Part shown: in pieces, positions 1 to 9,449 of the stretch
Position numbering within the stretch: the stretch's first letter is position 1
How the letters are laid out: each line of letters starts with the position of its first letter
Origin: an uncultured Phocaeicola sp.
Lineage (GTDB): Bacteria > Bacteroidota > Bacteroidia > Bacteroidales > Bacteroidaceae
NCBI GenBank assembly: GCA_947581855.1
Contig: CANPVZ010000021.1
Location: forward strand, 1 to 64,000
Direction: 5' to 3'
Length of the DNA stretch: 64,000 bases
The notes under the pieces: generated by a model
Databases searched by the model: none
The model's input: only the letters and a program-made list of their open reading frames with translations
What the model was told of the DNA's origin: nothing
Position numbers and translations under genes: made by a program

Positions 1-8
1 TACAAAAA

Positions 9-50
9 AGCCAACTAATTCGCAATACTTTGAGCTTGAATTAGTTGGCT
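9..50 (-). terminator. Intrinsic terminator, minus strand
   Basis: A perfect 13-bp inverted repeat (AGCCAACTAATTC with its complement) is separated by a 16-nt loop. On the minus strand it is followed by a run of T. It probably ends the ung transcript, whose stop codon lies about 175 bp upstream in that direction. I see no supportable gene between the hairpin and ung. Confidence 0.7.
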
Positions 51-224
51 AATTTTATAGTATTTCCTGAATGTCCCCTATTAAGCCGCCCTTTCTTGTT
101 GCTGTTTGACCTTATCCATCATTAAGACTGCATTTAAAGTAGGGATATTCAGAAAAAGACATGTTCAAATGAGTACTTTTACTTGATTTTCCATGCCTTT
201 ATTCTTATTCTGATTTTATATTTC

Positions 225-887
225 TTACCATTGAATGGGATCTTTTCCGTGAGCAATTAGATAATCATTCGTTCGGCTGAAATGCTTATTGCCAAAAAAG
301 CCATTATAGGCCGAAAGGGGAGACGGATGGGCAGAAGCTAGTACAAGATGTCTGTTTCTATCTATAAATGCTCCTTTTTTCTGTGCATAACTTCCCCATA
401 AGATAAATACAAGGTTATCTCTCTCTTCTGCCAGACATCGTATGGCCGCATCTGTAAATTCCTCCCATCCCCGTCGTTGGTGAGAACCGGCTTGATGAGC
501 TTTTACCGTTAATGTAGCATTTAGTAATAGTACTCCTTGGTTTGCCCATCGGGTGAGGTTACCAGTAGTAGGTACAGGAGCACCAATGTCATTGTTTATC
601 TCTTTGAAAATGTTGACCAAGGAGGGAGGAAACTGTACGCCGTCATTTACAGAAAAACAAAGTCCATGTGCCTGTCCCGGTCCATGATAAGGATCTTGTC
701 CGATGATAACTACTTTTACTTTATCGAATGGACAAAGGTTGAATGCATTGAAGATAAGTTTACCCGGTGGATAAATCGGTCCCGATTTGTATTCGTTTCT
801 TACAAAGTCTGTTAAAGTAATAAAATACGGCTTGTCGAACTCCGGTGCGAGATGTTTTTTCCAGCTTTCTTCTATCTGTACGTTCAT
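225..887 (-). CDS. ung: Uracil-DNA glycosylase, family 1
   Basis: This enzyme removes uracil from DNA and starts base excision repair in the cytoplasm. The 220-residue protein has the usual family 1 length. The water-activating motif GQDPYHG is at residues 63-69 (catalytic Asp65), and the HPSP leucine-loop motif is at 187-190, followed by LSA. The start at MNVQIEESW fits the family N terminus and lies just downstream of a -7 box. It appears to be transcribed alone, with its own promoter and a terminator near the window edge. Nothing in it is unusual and the identification is secure. Confidence 0.97.
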   Translation of the reverse strand: MNVQIEESWKKHLAPEFDKPYFITLTDFVRNEYKSGPIYPPGKLIFNAFNLCPFDKVKVVIIGQDPYHGPGQAHGLCFSVNDGVQFPPSLVNIFKEINNDIGAPVPTTGNLTRWANQGVLLLNATLTVKAHQAGSHQRRGWEEFTDAAIRCLAEERDNLVFILWGSYAQKKGAFIDRNRHLVLASAHPSPLSAYNGFFGNKHFSRTNDYLIAHGKDPIQW

Positions 888-912
888 AAGCTTTTCATTT
901 TAGATATGTGTA

Positions 913-920
913 CAAATATA
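913..920 (-). promoter_or_regulatory. Putative -7 box of ung
   Basis: Read on the minus strand this is TATATTTG, an exact match to the Bacteroides -7 consensus TAnnTTTG, 25 bp upstream of the ung start. No exact TTTG -33 element was found at the expected distance. Confidence 0.55.
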
Positions 921-1038
921 CGGTTATTTCATTGAAAACTGAAAATAGAAAGTTGAAAAATAATATATAGAGCTGGGAAGTACTGTGTTTATTATAAAGG
1001 GTATGGATTATTTAAGGTTTTATTTGTTGTTGAATGCT

Positions 1039-1089
1039 ATTAACGCGGATTTCACGAACATGTTTTTGTTTGTGATATTCCGCGTTAAT
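1039..1089 (-). terminator. Hairpin downstream of asnA
   Basis: A long inverted repeat (ATTAACGCGGA pairing with TCCGCGTTAAT, extended by TTCAC/GTGAT) lies 43 bp past the asnA stop. It has no strong U-tract on either strand. It is a likely 3'-end stabiliser or terminator of asnA. Confidence 0.5.
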
Positions 1090-1131
1090 CAAGATATATA
1101 AAATGACTTCAAATCTTTTTTCAGTTTTGAA

Positions 1132-2169
1132 TTAAATTAAAGGTATGCCGATTTCCGTACATTCTTTTCGCATTTCTTCCGGCCATATACTTGCCTGTAT
1201 TTCTCCGATATGAGCTTTACGTAAATAAATCATGCAAAGGCGTGATTGACCGATACCACCTCCGATGCTAAGTGGAAGTGTACCGTCTAACAAACGTTTA
1301 TGGAAATATAACTCTTTGCGTTGTTCCTGTCCGGCAAGATGTAATTGACGTATCAAAGTTTCCTTATCTACACGAATACCCATAGACGAAAGTTCTACTG
1401 CTCGGTCAAGAATACTATTCCAAATAAGTAAGTCTCCATTCAGCCCAGGTAGTCCATCAAGTCCAGGAGTAGTATAGTCATCATAGTCAGGGGCACGTAA
1501 ATCATGCTCTTGGCCGTCTCCTAATTTTGCTCCGATACCTATAATAAATACAGCACCATATTTGCGTGTAATTAGGTTCTCCCTTTCTTTAGGTGTTTTA
1601 TCCGGATAAAGTTGACGTAACTGTTCCGAATGAATAAAGTGAACTTCTTCGGCCAGGAAGGGTTTGATTTGCGGGTAAGCTTCGCAAACCATAAACTCAG
1701 TGCGTAGCATGGCCGCATAGATGCGGTTGACTGTATTTTTCAGGAATTCGATATTACGGTCTTCTTTTGTGATAACTCGTTCCCAATCCCATTGGTCAAC
1801 GTATAACGAATGTAAATTGCCCAAACATTCATCGGCACGGATAGCATTCATATCTGTGTAAATGCCATAACCAGAATCGATATGATAATCTGCCAATGTA
1901 AGTCGCTTCCATTTAGCCAAAGAGTGAACCACTTCGGCTTGTGCATCATCCAAATCTTTAATAGGGAAAGATACGGGTCGTTCTTTTCCGCTTAAGTCAT
2001 CGTTGATACCCATACCTTTCAATACAAAAAGCGGTGCGGTAACTCTACGAAGACGCAATTCGGCAGATAAGTTTTGCTGGAAATACTCCTTCACTTTCTT
2101 AATACCCAATTCTGTTTGCTTTAAGTCAAGCAAAGGAGTATAATGCATAGGTTTTATAAGATAGCTCAT
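1132..2169 (-). CDS. asnA: Aspartate--ammonia ligase (asparagine synthetase A)
   Basis: AsnA makes asparagine from aspartate, ammonia and ATP. The 345-residue protein is close to the usual length (about 330) and is related in fold to class II aminoacyl-tRNA synthetases. The glycine-rich C-terminal motif SIGGGIGQSRLCM binds the adenylate and is intact. The central YDDYTTPGLDGLPGLNGDLL segment also matches the family. It stands alone between ung and the tRNA-Arg, with its own promoter about 60 bp upstream. The start MSYLIKPMHY is the only well-placed one. Confidence 0.96.
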   Translation of the reverse strand: MSYLIKPMHYTPLLDLKQTELGIKKVKEYFQQNLSAELRLRRVTAPLFVLKGMGINDDLSGKERPVSFPIKDLDDAQAEVVHSLAKWKRLTLADYHIDSGYGIYTDMNAIRADECLGNLHSLYVDQWDWERVITKEDRNIEFLKNTVNRIYAAMLRTEFMVCEAYPQIKPFLAEEVHFIHSEQLRQLYPDKTPKERENLITRKYGAVFIIGIGAKLGDGQEHDLRAPDYDDYTTPGLDGLPGLNGDLLIWNSILDRAVELSSMGIRVDKETLIRQLHLAGQEQRKELYFHKRLLDGTLPLSIGGGIGQSRLCMIYLRKAHIGEIQASIWPEEMRKECTEIGIPLI

Positions 2170-2226
2170 ATTTTTCTAAATATTGATTTTGTTAGTTGTT
2201 TTGCTTAATTGTTTTTTAATAGTCTG

Positions 2227-2260
2227 CAAATATAGTAATTAGATTGAATAGTGAAACAAA
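2227..2260 (-). promoter_or_regulatory. Putative promoter of asnA
   Basis: On the minus strand a TTTG (2257-2260) is followed after 22 nt by TATATTTG (2227-2234), matching the Bacteroides -33 and -7 elements. It lies 58 bp upstream of the asnA start. Confidence 0.55.
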
Positions 2261-2480
2261 AATAATAAAATAAATGATATAAAGAAAGAAATATTTTGGA
2301 TATACCTCGCATTTTATTACTTATAGGATTTTAAAGAAAGACTCTGGTTGTTTTCTGTTTTAGAGAGGATAGCCCGTATTTTATTGTTTTGATAATGAAG
2401 CATTATCTTTCTTTGATAGAAAAAAGATTCTTTCATTGTAGGATCTAATCATAATATTTTGTATTTTTGCCAACGGATTA

Positions 2481-2553
2481 GGCTCCGTAGCTTAGTGAAT
2501 AGAGCGTCAGATTCCGGTTCTGAAGGTCGTGCGTTTGAATCGCACCGGGGTCA
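2481..2553 (+). tRNA. tRNA-Arg (anticodon CCG)
   Basis: A complete 73-nt cloverleaf can be folded. The acceptor stem is GGCTCCG with CGGGGTC. A D-stem follows, then a five-pair anticodon stem TCAGA/TCTGA enclosing loop TTCCGGT, so the anticodon is CCG. The T-arm is GTGCG-TTTGAAT-CGCAC and the discriminator base is A. CCA is not encoded. A possible TAnnTTTG box (TATTTTTG, 2463-2470) lies just before it, and a terminator follows. Confidence 0.93.
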
Positions 2554-2562
2554 CATAAAGAG

Positions 2563-2602
2563 AATCCTTGATAGATGAGTGCTATCAAGGATTTTTCTTT
2601 TT
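2563..2602 (+). terminator. Intrinsic terminator of tRNA-Arg
   Basis: AATCCTTGATAG pairs with CTATCAAGGATT across a 7-nt loop and is followed by a T-rich run. It starts ten bases after the tRNA. Confidence 0.85.
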
Positions 2603-2832
2603 ATTAATGCTCTATTATTTCTTATCACGTATTGTAAACTTTGGAAGAGCGAAAGGTTAACTTTGCTTTTTCAAACTGATTCTTATATCGGATAAGCAGA
2701 AGTTTTTTACAGTTTGATATAAAGGTTCATATGTGTTCTTTTTTAGATTGGAATGGTTAGATATTGGTAATAAAAAAGGGAGCTATCCAAAAAATCAAAA
2801 ATGAATAAGCTAAAGTTACAGCTTCTAATTGA

Positions 2833-2911
2833 ATAGATAAAGAGTGCCACTTTATCCTATGAAAATTAGGTATAAAGTGGCACTTTTTCTATACTTGAAC
2901 CCTGTCAGTTC
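2833..2911. repeat. Dispersed palindromic intergenic repeat, copy 1
   Basis: AGTGCCACTTTATCCTA (2843-2859) pairs with its near-complement at 2867-2884. The hairpin is followed by a conserved tail containing CTATACTTG and CCCTGTCAGT. A second copy lies at 54993-55069 with compensating changes in both arms. It sits between the tRNA and the end of the susD-like gene and could act as that operon's terminator. The rest of 2603-2984 shows nothing recognisable. Confidence 0.7.
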
Positions 2912-2984
2912 TAAATCGAAAGTTTTAATCTAAACTTTCAGACTTTTTGCATAGTATCCTTTTTATTTAGAATACCTTATTTTA

Positions 2985-4394
2985 TTAGTAAGGATCGTTT
3001 TGTGTAATTACACTTGGGTTTTGGTCGATTACTTTTTGCGGAACAGGTAACATATAGATGGGGCTGGAAACATTCTTTGAACAGTTCTTCATTACTGTAG
3101 CAGCTGTGCCGAAACGTTGCAAGTCGTACCAGCGATGAAATTCCATTGCCAACTCCACTTGACGTTCGTGCTGAACAGCGGCAGCTACAGTAGTATATTC
3201 CGAAGGATATCCGGCTGCACCATAGTATGGCATACTGACACGCTCACGAACCTCATTCAGATATTTAGCGTCACCGGTAGCCTCGGATAACATGAGCAAT
3301 ACATCTGCATAACGAAGGATGATAAAATTGTTCCGTGCCAATTCGCGCAAATTGTTTACAGTAGCATCTGTATCTTTCCATTTGATGCAATAGCGGGTTG
3401 CTACAAAGTCACCCTTTGCAGTATAGTATCCATTAGCAATAGAAGCGTCACGACGCGGATCATTTGTTTCATAAGCATTCCAAAGGTCGGCAGATACTTG
3501 GTTCATTCCGCCACCCCAAGCGGTAATGATACGGTTATCAAGAGGAGTAAACATAGACCAGTATTTACTATATGGTTGTGAAGAAGAAGTGGTAGTAGCG
3601 TACTGAATTTCGAAAATGGATTCTTTACAGTTCTTGTTATTTAAATTCCAAAGGTCTGCATAGTTATCTTCGAGTGTGAATTTACCATATACCTTATTTA
3701 AATAAGTAGTCGCGTTAGTTTTGTCTCCCAATGTCAAGTATACCTTACCGAGTAGTGCATTAGCCGCATCACAAGTGGCAGCACCGGCAAAGCGCTCGTT
3801 GGTTTTGGGAGGAAGCACACCGGCAGCATCCTTCAAGTCTTGTACAATCTGTGCATATACCTGTGTGGCCGGAGTGCGGGCAATGCCATAAGATTCACTT
3901 ACCGTAACAGGAGTTAAAATCAAGGGTACATCGCCCCATGCACGAACCATATCGAAATAATACATGGCACGAAGGAATTTGGCTTCGGCTATGTATTGAA
4001 CAACTTCCTCTCCTAATGGAGTTCCTTTAGCTATCAACTGGTTGATAATAAATAGAGATTTGTAATAGGTTTCCCAATAGCCTTCTACCAATGTGTTGGT
4101 AGTTGTCATACCCGTGTGGTTATCAAAAGCTTCATAGTCGGCTACGGTACCGGCTGTATTGTCGTTGTATACATTATCAGACATTAATTCTCCGTAGAAG
4201 GAGGGAAGACCTTCCGGTCCCCATATATTATATAAGGTAGCATAGGCAGAAACCAAAGCTGTTTCCATATCTTCGGCTGTTTTATAGAATCCATTCTCAT
4301 TAGCGTTTGAGATGGGGTTGAGTTCCAGGAAATCACTGCATCCGACAGTGGAAAATATGAATGCGGATGCCAATAAATATTTTAATTTTCTCAT
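2985..4394 (-). CDS. SusD/RagB-family outer-membrane lipoprotein
   Basis: SusD-like proteins sit on the cell surface and hand nutrient ligands, usually glycans, to a partner SusC channel. The protein has a lipoprotein signal peptide with the lipidated Cys at about residue 19 in TVGCSDF. The SusD TPR-like fold is suggested by the motif AEAKFLRAMYYFDMVRAWGDVP. The C-terminal RagB/SusD segment LAMEFHRWYDLQRFG is also present. I chose the start at MRKLKYLL; an upstream ATG three codons earlier (4403) is possible. It lies 32 bp downstream of the susC-like gene in the same operon. Its ligand cannot be told from the sequence. Confidence 0.93.
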   Translation of the reverse strand: MRKLKYLLASAFIFSTVGCSDFLELNPISNANENGFYKTAEDMETALVSAYATLYNIWGPEGLPSFYGELMSDNVYNDNTAGTVADYEAFDNHTGMTTTNTLVEGYWETYYKSLFIINQLIAKGTPLGEEVVQYIAEAKFLRAMYYFDMVRAWGDVPLILTPVTVSESYGIARTPATQVYAQIVQDLKDAAGVLPPKTNERFAGAATCDAANALLGKVYLTLGDKTNATTYLNKVYGKFTLEDNYADLWNLNNKNCKESIFEIQYATTTSSSQPYSKYWSMFTPLDNRIITAWGGGMNQVSADLWNAYETNDPRRDASIANGYYTAKGDFVATRYCIKWKDTDATVNNLRELARNNFIILRYADVLLMLSEATGDAKYLNEVRERVSMPYYGAAGYPSEYTTVAAAVQHERQVELAMEFHRWYDLQRFGTAATVMKNCSKNVSSPIYMLPVPQKVIDQNPSVITQNDPY

Positions 4395-4426
4395 AATATG
4401 CATTTTTTATTATCTAAAGTTATACA

Positions 4427-7400
4427 TTAAAAGCCAATGTTAAGACCGAATGTACAAGTAAATGGATTAGGATATGCTCCATAGTCGTAGCCTACACGGT
4501 AACCAGTTTGGAAAGTGGAACCTTCCGGATCATAGTTGGAGTAGTCGGAGAATACATGTACATTTTCCATATTTACATAAACTTTCATGGAACCCAAACA
4601 CAATTTCTTTGTGATGGATGAAGGGAAGTTGTAACCTATACGAATGTTTTTAATTCGCACAAATGATCCGTCTTCAACCCACATAGATGAAGAGTTGGAT
4701 TCGATAGTATTCGGAGTGGTACGAGGTTTCGGAGTCATCCCGTCACCCGGCTCTGCATCGCTCTTCCAAAAGTTGCTTCTAGAGGCATAAAGGTTACGGG
4801 CTCCGTTATAGAAACCTAAGAAGCGGGCATTTTGGTTCATGATTTCGTTACCATGCGTACCAGTCAGCATGAATGAAAGCTCAATACCTTTGAATGAAAA
4901 ATTGTTGGTTAAACCCCAAGTGAAGTCCGGTTGGTAGTTTCCCAAGATGGTGCGGTCGCCTGCGTCAATAACGGTATTTCCATCTGTGTTTTCTACTTTT
5001 GGATCTCCTGGTTCTGCTCCGGCGTATTTGGGAACATTCGGGTTGTTGATATCGTCTGTACTGTAAACGCCGATAACTTTGTAACCATAGTAATTACCAA
5101 CTGGTTGTCCCACTTCTGTACGTGAGATGGCAGAGTTGGTAGATACATCAATGGGTGCATCATTGTTACCGAGGCGCAGAACTTTGTTACGGTTGGCAGA
5201 AATGTTGAAATCGGTAGTCCAGATAAAGTCTTTGTTCTTAATGTTTACAGAGTTGAGGCTGAACTCTATACCTTTATTTTGTACGGAACCGATGTTAGTT
5301 TGTGATTCTGTAAAGCCTGTTAGTACGGGTACAGGAACGTTCAGTAGCATATCCGTTGTTTTTGAGTAGTAGAAGTCGAAGGCTACATTCAGACGGCTGC
5401 CAAAGAAGCTTGCATCCATACCGAAGTCATATTGACCGGTTTTTTCCCATTTCAAGTCCTTGGATGGCAAGGTGCTGGTATAAAGACCGTTCACCAATGA
5501 ACCATCTACAGCATATTGGGAAGTAGAAAGTAAACCGATGGAAGCATAATCGGCAATTTGGTTGTTACCGGTAACACCGTAGCTCAAACGGAGTTTTAAG
5601 TTATCTAACCAGTTTATATCTTTCAAGAACTTTTCTTCAGACATACGCCATGCAGCCGATATGGAAGGGAAGTAGCCCCATCGGTTGTCGGCTCCGAAAC
5701 GGGAACAACCATCGGCACGGACGGAAGCACTTGCTAGGTATTTGCCTTGGTAAGAATAAGTGGCACGAGCCAAATAAGAAATCAACGCCCACTCGGATTG
5801 TGTGCTGGATGCGGTTTGTGATGTACTGGCATTAATGGTATGCACCATATCGTTTGGATAACCGTTACCGGTCATAGTGGCATAGGTTGTCTTTTGATTT
5901 TGCATAGTATAACCAACCAAAGCGGTGACATTATGGTCTTCGTTGAAAGTTTTATTATAGTTAAGAGTATTTTCCCACACCCAGTTATCCACTCGGCGGG
6001 TTGCATAGGTTCCGGTAGCGGCAACCCAACCGGAATAACCCCAGTTTTGACCTTCGTTCCAATAATATTCGTAATGAGAGTCGGAAGTATTGATACCCGC
6101 TGTTGTTTTGAATGTCAGACCATCGATAATTTTATAATCTGCTGAAACAGAGCCTAAGATGTTATCGGTTTTTAATTTCTTTGAACATTCGTAGGTCAAC
6201 GAATATGGATGCCACAATTGGAAACCATATTTAACAAAGGTGTTCCACATGGAATCGGGGTCTTTGAAACCTAAAGAGCCGGTCTCTACATACAAGGGAA
6301 AAATAGGATCGCTTTGGCAAGCCAGGCTGACAACGTCGGACTTTCCGGATAATCCTTGCGGAGAGTCATTCGAACGAGTTAAATTTACTTTGACACCCAC
6401 ATTTAGGCGATCATTTATTTTGTGGTTGATATTGGAGCGTAGAGAAATGCGATTATAATCGTTGGTAATCACCACGCCTTCTTGATTCAAGTAACCCAGT
6501 GAAACCATGAATTGAGTTTTTTCACTACCTCCAGATACCGAACCTTGCACATTGTGGCTAATACCGGTACGATAAAGTACATCTTGCCAATCGGTGCCGT
6601 TTCCAATGCGTTCTAACCATTTCTGGTCCGAGAATTCGCTAGGAACTACGTGTGTGGTATAACTCTTTTTGGTATTGGGGTTTTTTGCCAAGTCTGTAGC
6701 CCATTGGTTTTCACGAGCTGCAGATTCATATTCAATCCACTGTGTGGCGTCCATCATTTCCAAACGGCGGTTAACGCGTGAAACTCCTAATTCATAAGTA
6801 ATATCTACTTTTGTTTTACCGGCTTTGCCTTGTTTGGTAGTGATCAATACCACGCCGTTAGCACCACGAGAACCATAGATAGCAGCAGAAGCCGCATCTT
6901 TCAACACTTCGATGGATTCTATATCGTTGGGGTTGATATTGTTCATCGGGTTATGGTTAGAATATTGCAGGTTACCGCCGTTCGTTCCGTTTCCGGAGTT
7001 GGTGTCATCTTCCAAAGGAACTCCGTCAATAACGTAAAGCGGAGTTGTTCCGGCGTTGATGGATGTGGCTCCACGCACTTTAATAGTCGGAGCCATACCC
7101 GGAGCACCTTGAGTTTGTGTAATTTGTACACCGGATACTTGACCGGCCATAGATTGTAAGGCATTACCGAACGAACGTCCTTTCAACTTGTCTGCACCTA
7201 CCGTGCTGACAGAACCTGTCAAGTCGCGTTTACGAACGGAACCGTAACCCACTACGACAACTTCATCCAGTAGCTCGGTATCTTCTTTTAATACAATGAT
7301 AAGAGGAGTGTTCCCCGCTGTTACGGTGTGAGGCTTATACCCCACATAAGAAACCACCAATACCGATTTGGCCGGAGCGTCTAGAGTAAAATTTCCGTTG

Positions 7401-7606
7401 AAATCGGTAATTGTACCGTTCGTCGTACCTTTCACTACCACACTGGCACCGATGATGGGTTCGCCGGTAGCATCAGATACATTTCCTGTAATTTTTTGTT
7501 GGGCATAAGTAAACATGGATGTCCCCAGTAAGCAACAAAGCATAAAGAGCTTCGTCAGGAACATTTTGTCTCCATGATAAGACAATGTTCTTTTCATGTT
7601 CTTCAT
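4427..7606 (-). CDS. SusC/RagA-family TonB-linked outer-membrane channel
   Basis: This is the TonB-dependent transporter partner of the SusD-like lipoprotein. After a signal peptide ending near FTYAQQ come a carboxypeptidase-regulatory-like domain (KITGNVSDATGEPIIGASV), a TonB box region (LLDEVVVVGYG), a plug with the SusC signature (APGMAPTIKVRGATSI and DAASAAIYGSRGANGVVLIT), and a long beta barrel. The total of about 1,060 residues is typical. An ATG at 7624 is in frame but would leave almost no leader after the predicted promoter, so the start is put at 7606 (7597 is also possible). No glycoside hydrolase, sulfatase, sigma/anti-sigma pair or hybrid sensor lies beside the pair. Confidence 0.93.
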   Translation of the reverse strand: MKNMKRTLSYHGDKMFLTKLFMLCCLLGTSMFTYAQQKITGNVSDATGEPIIGASVVVKGTTNGTITDFNGNFTLDAPAKSVLVVSYVGYKPHTVTAGNTPLIIVLKEDTELLDEVVVVGYGSVRKRDLTGSVSTVGADKLKGRSFGNALQSMAGQVSGVQITQTQGAPGMAPTIKVRGATSINAGTTPLYVIDGVPLEDDTNSGNGTNGGNLQYSNHNPMNNINPNDIESIEVLKDAASAAIYGSRGANGVVLITTKQGKAGKTKVDITYELGVSRVNRRLEMMDATQWIEYESAARENQWATDLAKNPNTKKSYTTHVVPSEFSDQKWLERIGNGTDWQDVLYRTGISHNVQGSVSGGSEKTQFMVSLGYLNQEGVVITNDYNRISLRSNINHKINDRLNVGVKVNLTRSNDSPQGLSGKSDVVSLACQSDPIFPLYVETGSLGFKDPDSMWNTFVKYGFQLWHPYSLTYECSKKLKTDNILGSVSADYKIIDGLTFKTTAGINTSDSHYEYYWNEGQNWGYSGWVAATGTYATRRVDNWVWENTLNYNKTFNEDHNVTALVGYTMQNQKTTYATMTGNGYPNDMVHTINASTSQTASSTQSEWALISYLARATYSYQGKYLASASVRADGCSRFGADNRWGYFPSISAAWRMSEEKFLKDINWLDNLKLRLSYGVTGNNQIADYASIGLLSTSQYAVDGSLVNGLYTSTLPSKDLKWEKTGQYDFGMDASFFGSRLNVAFDFYYSKTTDMLLNVPVPVLTGFTESQTNIGSVQNKGIEFSLNSVNIKNKDFIWTTDFNISANRNKVLRLGNNDAPIDVSTNSAISRTEVGQPVGNYYGYKVIGVYSTDDINNPNVPKYAGAEPGDPKVENTDGNTVIDAGDRTILGNYQPDFTWGLTNNFSFKGIELSFMLTGTHGNEIMNQNARFLGFYNGARNLYASRSNFWKSDAEPGDGMTPKPRTTPNTIESNSSSMWVEDGSFVRIKNIRIGYNFPSSITKKLCLGSMKVYVNMENVHVFSDYSNYDPEGSTFQTGYRVGYDYGAYPNPFTCTFGLNIGF

Positions 7607-7638
7607 AGATTTAGAGTTTAACAAATTTTTAGCAGGAG

Positions 7639-7672
7639 CAAATGTACACGTGGGGGGGGGGTAAAATCCAAA
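7639..7672 (-). promoter_or_regulatory. susC promoter with C10 tract in the spacer
   Basis: On the minus strand TTTG (7669-7672) and the exact -7 match TACATTTG (7639-7646) are separated by 22 nt. Ten of those are an uninterrupted C run (7652-7661 on the plus strand read as G). Gain or loss of C by slippage would change the spacer length. Immediately upstream ATCCAAATTTTTTT occurs twice, at 7666-7679 and 7700-7713. Confidence 0.65.
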
Positions 7673-7713
7673 TTTTTTTGTTACTTTTTTCTATTTATTA
7701 TCCAAATTTTTTT

Positions 7714-8118
7714 AATCCCGAATTGCCTATGTTTTTGTTTATGGCTGCATCATTCTGTGGTTAAGAGTTTGCTTTCTTCTAGTTATACTGTAAGGTTGAA
7801 GACTATATCATTTTAAGACTTTAACTCCTCGTCGCTGGTTCGTTTTCTTCGGGCAAAACCAGACCTTTACGTTCCTAAATTTAAGATTTTGTCGCCTAAT
7901 GCTTAGGTTTACGTAGCGAAATCTTTAGGTAAAACAGGTGCGAAGTATGTATGGGGTGTGTAATAGTATTTTCGGCTGATTGGAGAAGAGTAAGTAGCAA
8001 AGTTGCCATGTTTCAGTTAGAATGGAGCATCTTTTTTTCATCGGGGTAGAAGAAGTACGGTTCTTTATCCGGTAAAAATATGGATAAGCATTAGTTACTT
8101 GTTATGAGATAAAACGAA
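7714..8118. other. Intergenic region upstream of the susC promoter
   Basis: No credible coding sequence was seen. The only structure is a nested imperfect inverted repeat at about 7876-7937: CCTAAA and GATTT pair with AATC and TTTAGG, with CCTAATGCTTAGG inside. It could be a regulatory hairpin or operator. Confidence 0.3.
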
Positions 8119-8162
8119 CACAGATTCTCGCAAATTATTCTATTTATTTGCAAGAATCTGTG
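8119..8162 (-). terminator. Terminator hairpin after the methyltransferase gene
   Basis: CAGATTCTCGCAAAT pairs with ATTTGCAAGAATCTG, one mismatch, around a short AT-rich loop. It begins 23 bp past the stop codon of the gene at 8186-9037. Confidence 0.65.
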
Positions 8163-8185
8163 GTAATGTGTGTTTTTATAATTAG

Positions 8186-9037
8186 TTAGCGCTTGGCTAT
8201 TTCAGCTTTCAGCAATTGAATATAAGACGGGTCGGTACCGCAGCAACCGCCGATATATTTTACTCCGTAATCGAGTGCCGGCAGAGCTTCTTTCACAAAA
8301 AGAGCTGCATTCTCACCCGAAACCGTTTCTCCGTTCTCCATTTTAGGCTGACCCGCATTCGGCTTAAATATCAGTTCTTTGGAGGTTTTTCCTGCAAATT
8401 GGGCTATTACGGGAATCGCTTCTCCCGGAGTGAGGTTACAGTTTAAGCCAATGGCCTTTACTTTCGGATGCTGTTCCATAGCAGCAATGAAGTCATCCAC
8501 AGAGTTTCCCATGATGGTGAACCCCGATTCGGCAAAACTCATGGTACAGAAGATGGGCGCATCGTATTTCTCTGCTACTTTAATAGCCACTTCTGCCATA
8601 CTGAGGTCGATAAATGTTTGCACATAGATGATATCAGGTCTCTCGTTCATCTCCATAGCAGCACCTATCTGTTCTTCATACATGGCAGTGGCTTCCGCTT
8701 CGGTAATAGTACCGAAAGGTTCCATCAGTTCCATGAGCGGACCTACAGTGAACATTACTTTTACATTTGTTCCCTGTACTGCTTCCCTTGCCAGACGGAC
8801 ACCTGCCTGTACAATGGCTTTTACATCATACCCGCTTTCCCTGCTTACGAAAGAGCGGTTGGCAGCAAACGTATTGCTTAAGATTATTTGTGAACCTGCG
8901 GCAATATACTCTTTTGCCAACTCTTTTACGATTTCCGGCCGGTCGAGATTATAACTCCACACGGGATGCTTATCGTCTGTCTTTTTCCAAAGACTTGTCC
9001 CTACTGCTCCGTCAAGAAGCACTATCTCCTGATTCAT
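8186..9037 (-). CDS. Homocysteine S-methyltransferase-family protein
   Basis: The family transfers a methyl group to homocysteine through a bound zinc ion. The 283-residue protein is one TIM-barrel domain. It has LLDGAVGTSLW at the start, a zinc-ligand Cys200 in GLNCN, and the paired Cys265-Cys266 in GGCCGTDP, so all three thiolate ligands are present. It lacks the folate, cobalamin and activation domains of MetH and is nearer in size to stand-alone enzymes using betaine, S-methylmethionine or corrinoid-bound methyl groups. The methyl donor cannot be decided here. It is a single gene, with no SAM or cobalamin riboswitch recognised upstream. Confidence 0.85.
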   Translation of the reverse strand: MNQEIVLLDGAVGTSLWKKTDDKHPVWSYNLDRPEIVKELAKEYIAAGSQIILSNTFAANRSFVSRESGYDVKAIVQAGVRLAREAVQGTNVKVMFTVGPLMELMEPFGTITEAEATAMYEEQIGAAMEMNERPDIIYVQTFIDLSMAEVAIKVAEKYDAPIFCTMSFAESGFTIMGNSVDDFIAAMEQHPKVKAIGLNCNLTPGEAIPVIAQFAGKTSKELIFKPNAGQPKMENGETVSGENAALFVKEALPALDYGVKYIGGCCGTDPSYIQLLKAEIAKR

Positions 9038-9449
9038 AGCTTTACATTTGAAATTGTTGCAAAGTTCGAAGATTTTTTTAATTATGCTATAAAGTATAGG
9101 ATAATATTTGTGTTTTTTTTATGAGGATTCTAAAGAAGTTCTTATTCTCTTAAGGTTGACAGGCGTTTATTGTGTTATGCAGAAAGTTTTAGGTCTTTTA
9201 TGCTTAAGGGATTTATTTGATAGGCCAAGTTATGTGGGAAAACCGGAATTCTTTCTTTTGTGTTGCAATTCATTTCTTTTTTATGGTTGGACTTTTGAGT
9301 CGGTTTTTCTTATGATTGTTTCTTGAGTGTGAGAAGAGTGTGGGTACGAGCTGTATTTTAGCAATATAGGTTCCAGTTGTTTTATTATCGTGAAATATCC
9401 CAACATCTTATAGAATTGTCTTCCGTAATTAAATGCTCCAAAAATAGTT
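9038..9449. other. Intergenic region upstream of the methyltransferase gene
   Basis: AT-rich DNA with no supportable gene, RNA or strong hairpin. Short open frames on both strands here show no recognisable protein features. Confidence 0.3.

Noticed and set aside
80-145. Possible C-terminal end of a gene on the minus strand (frame ending KQQQERAA)
   Set aside because: Too short to tell from chance, and no upstream part or known ending was recognised.
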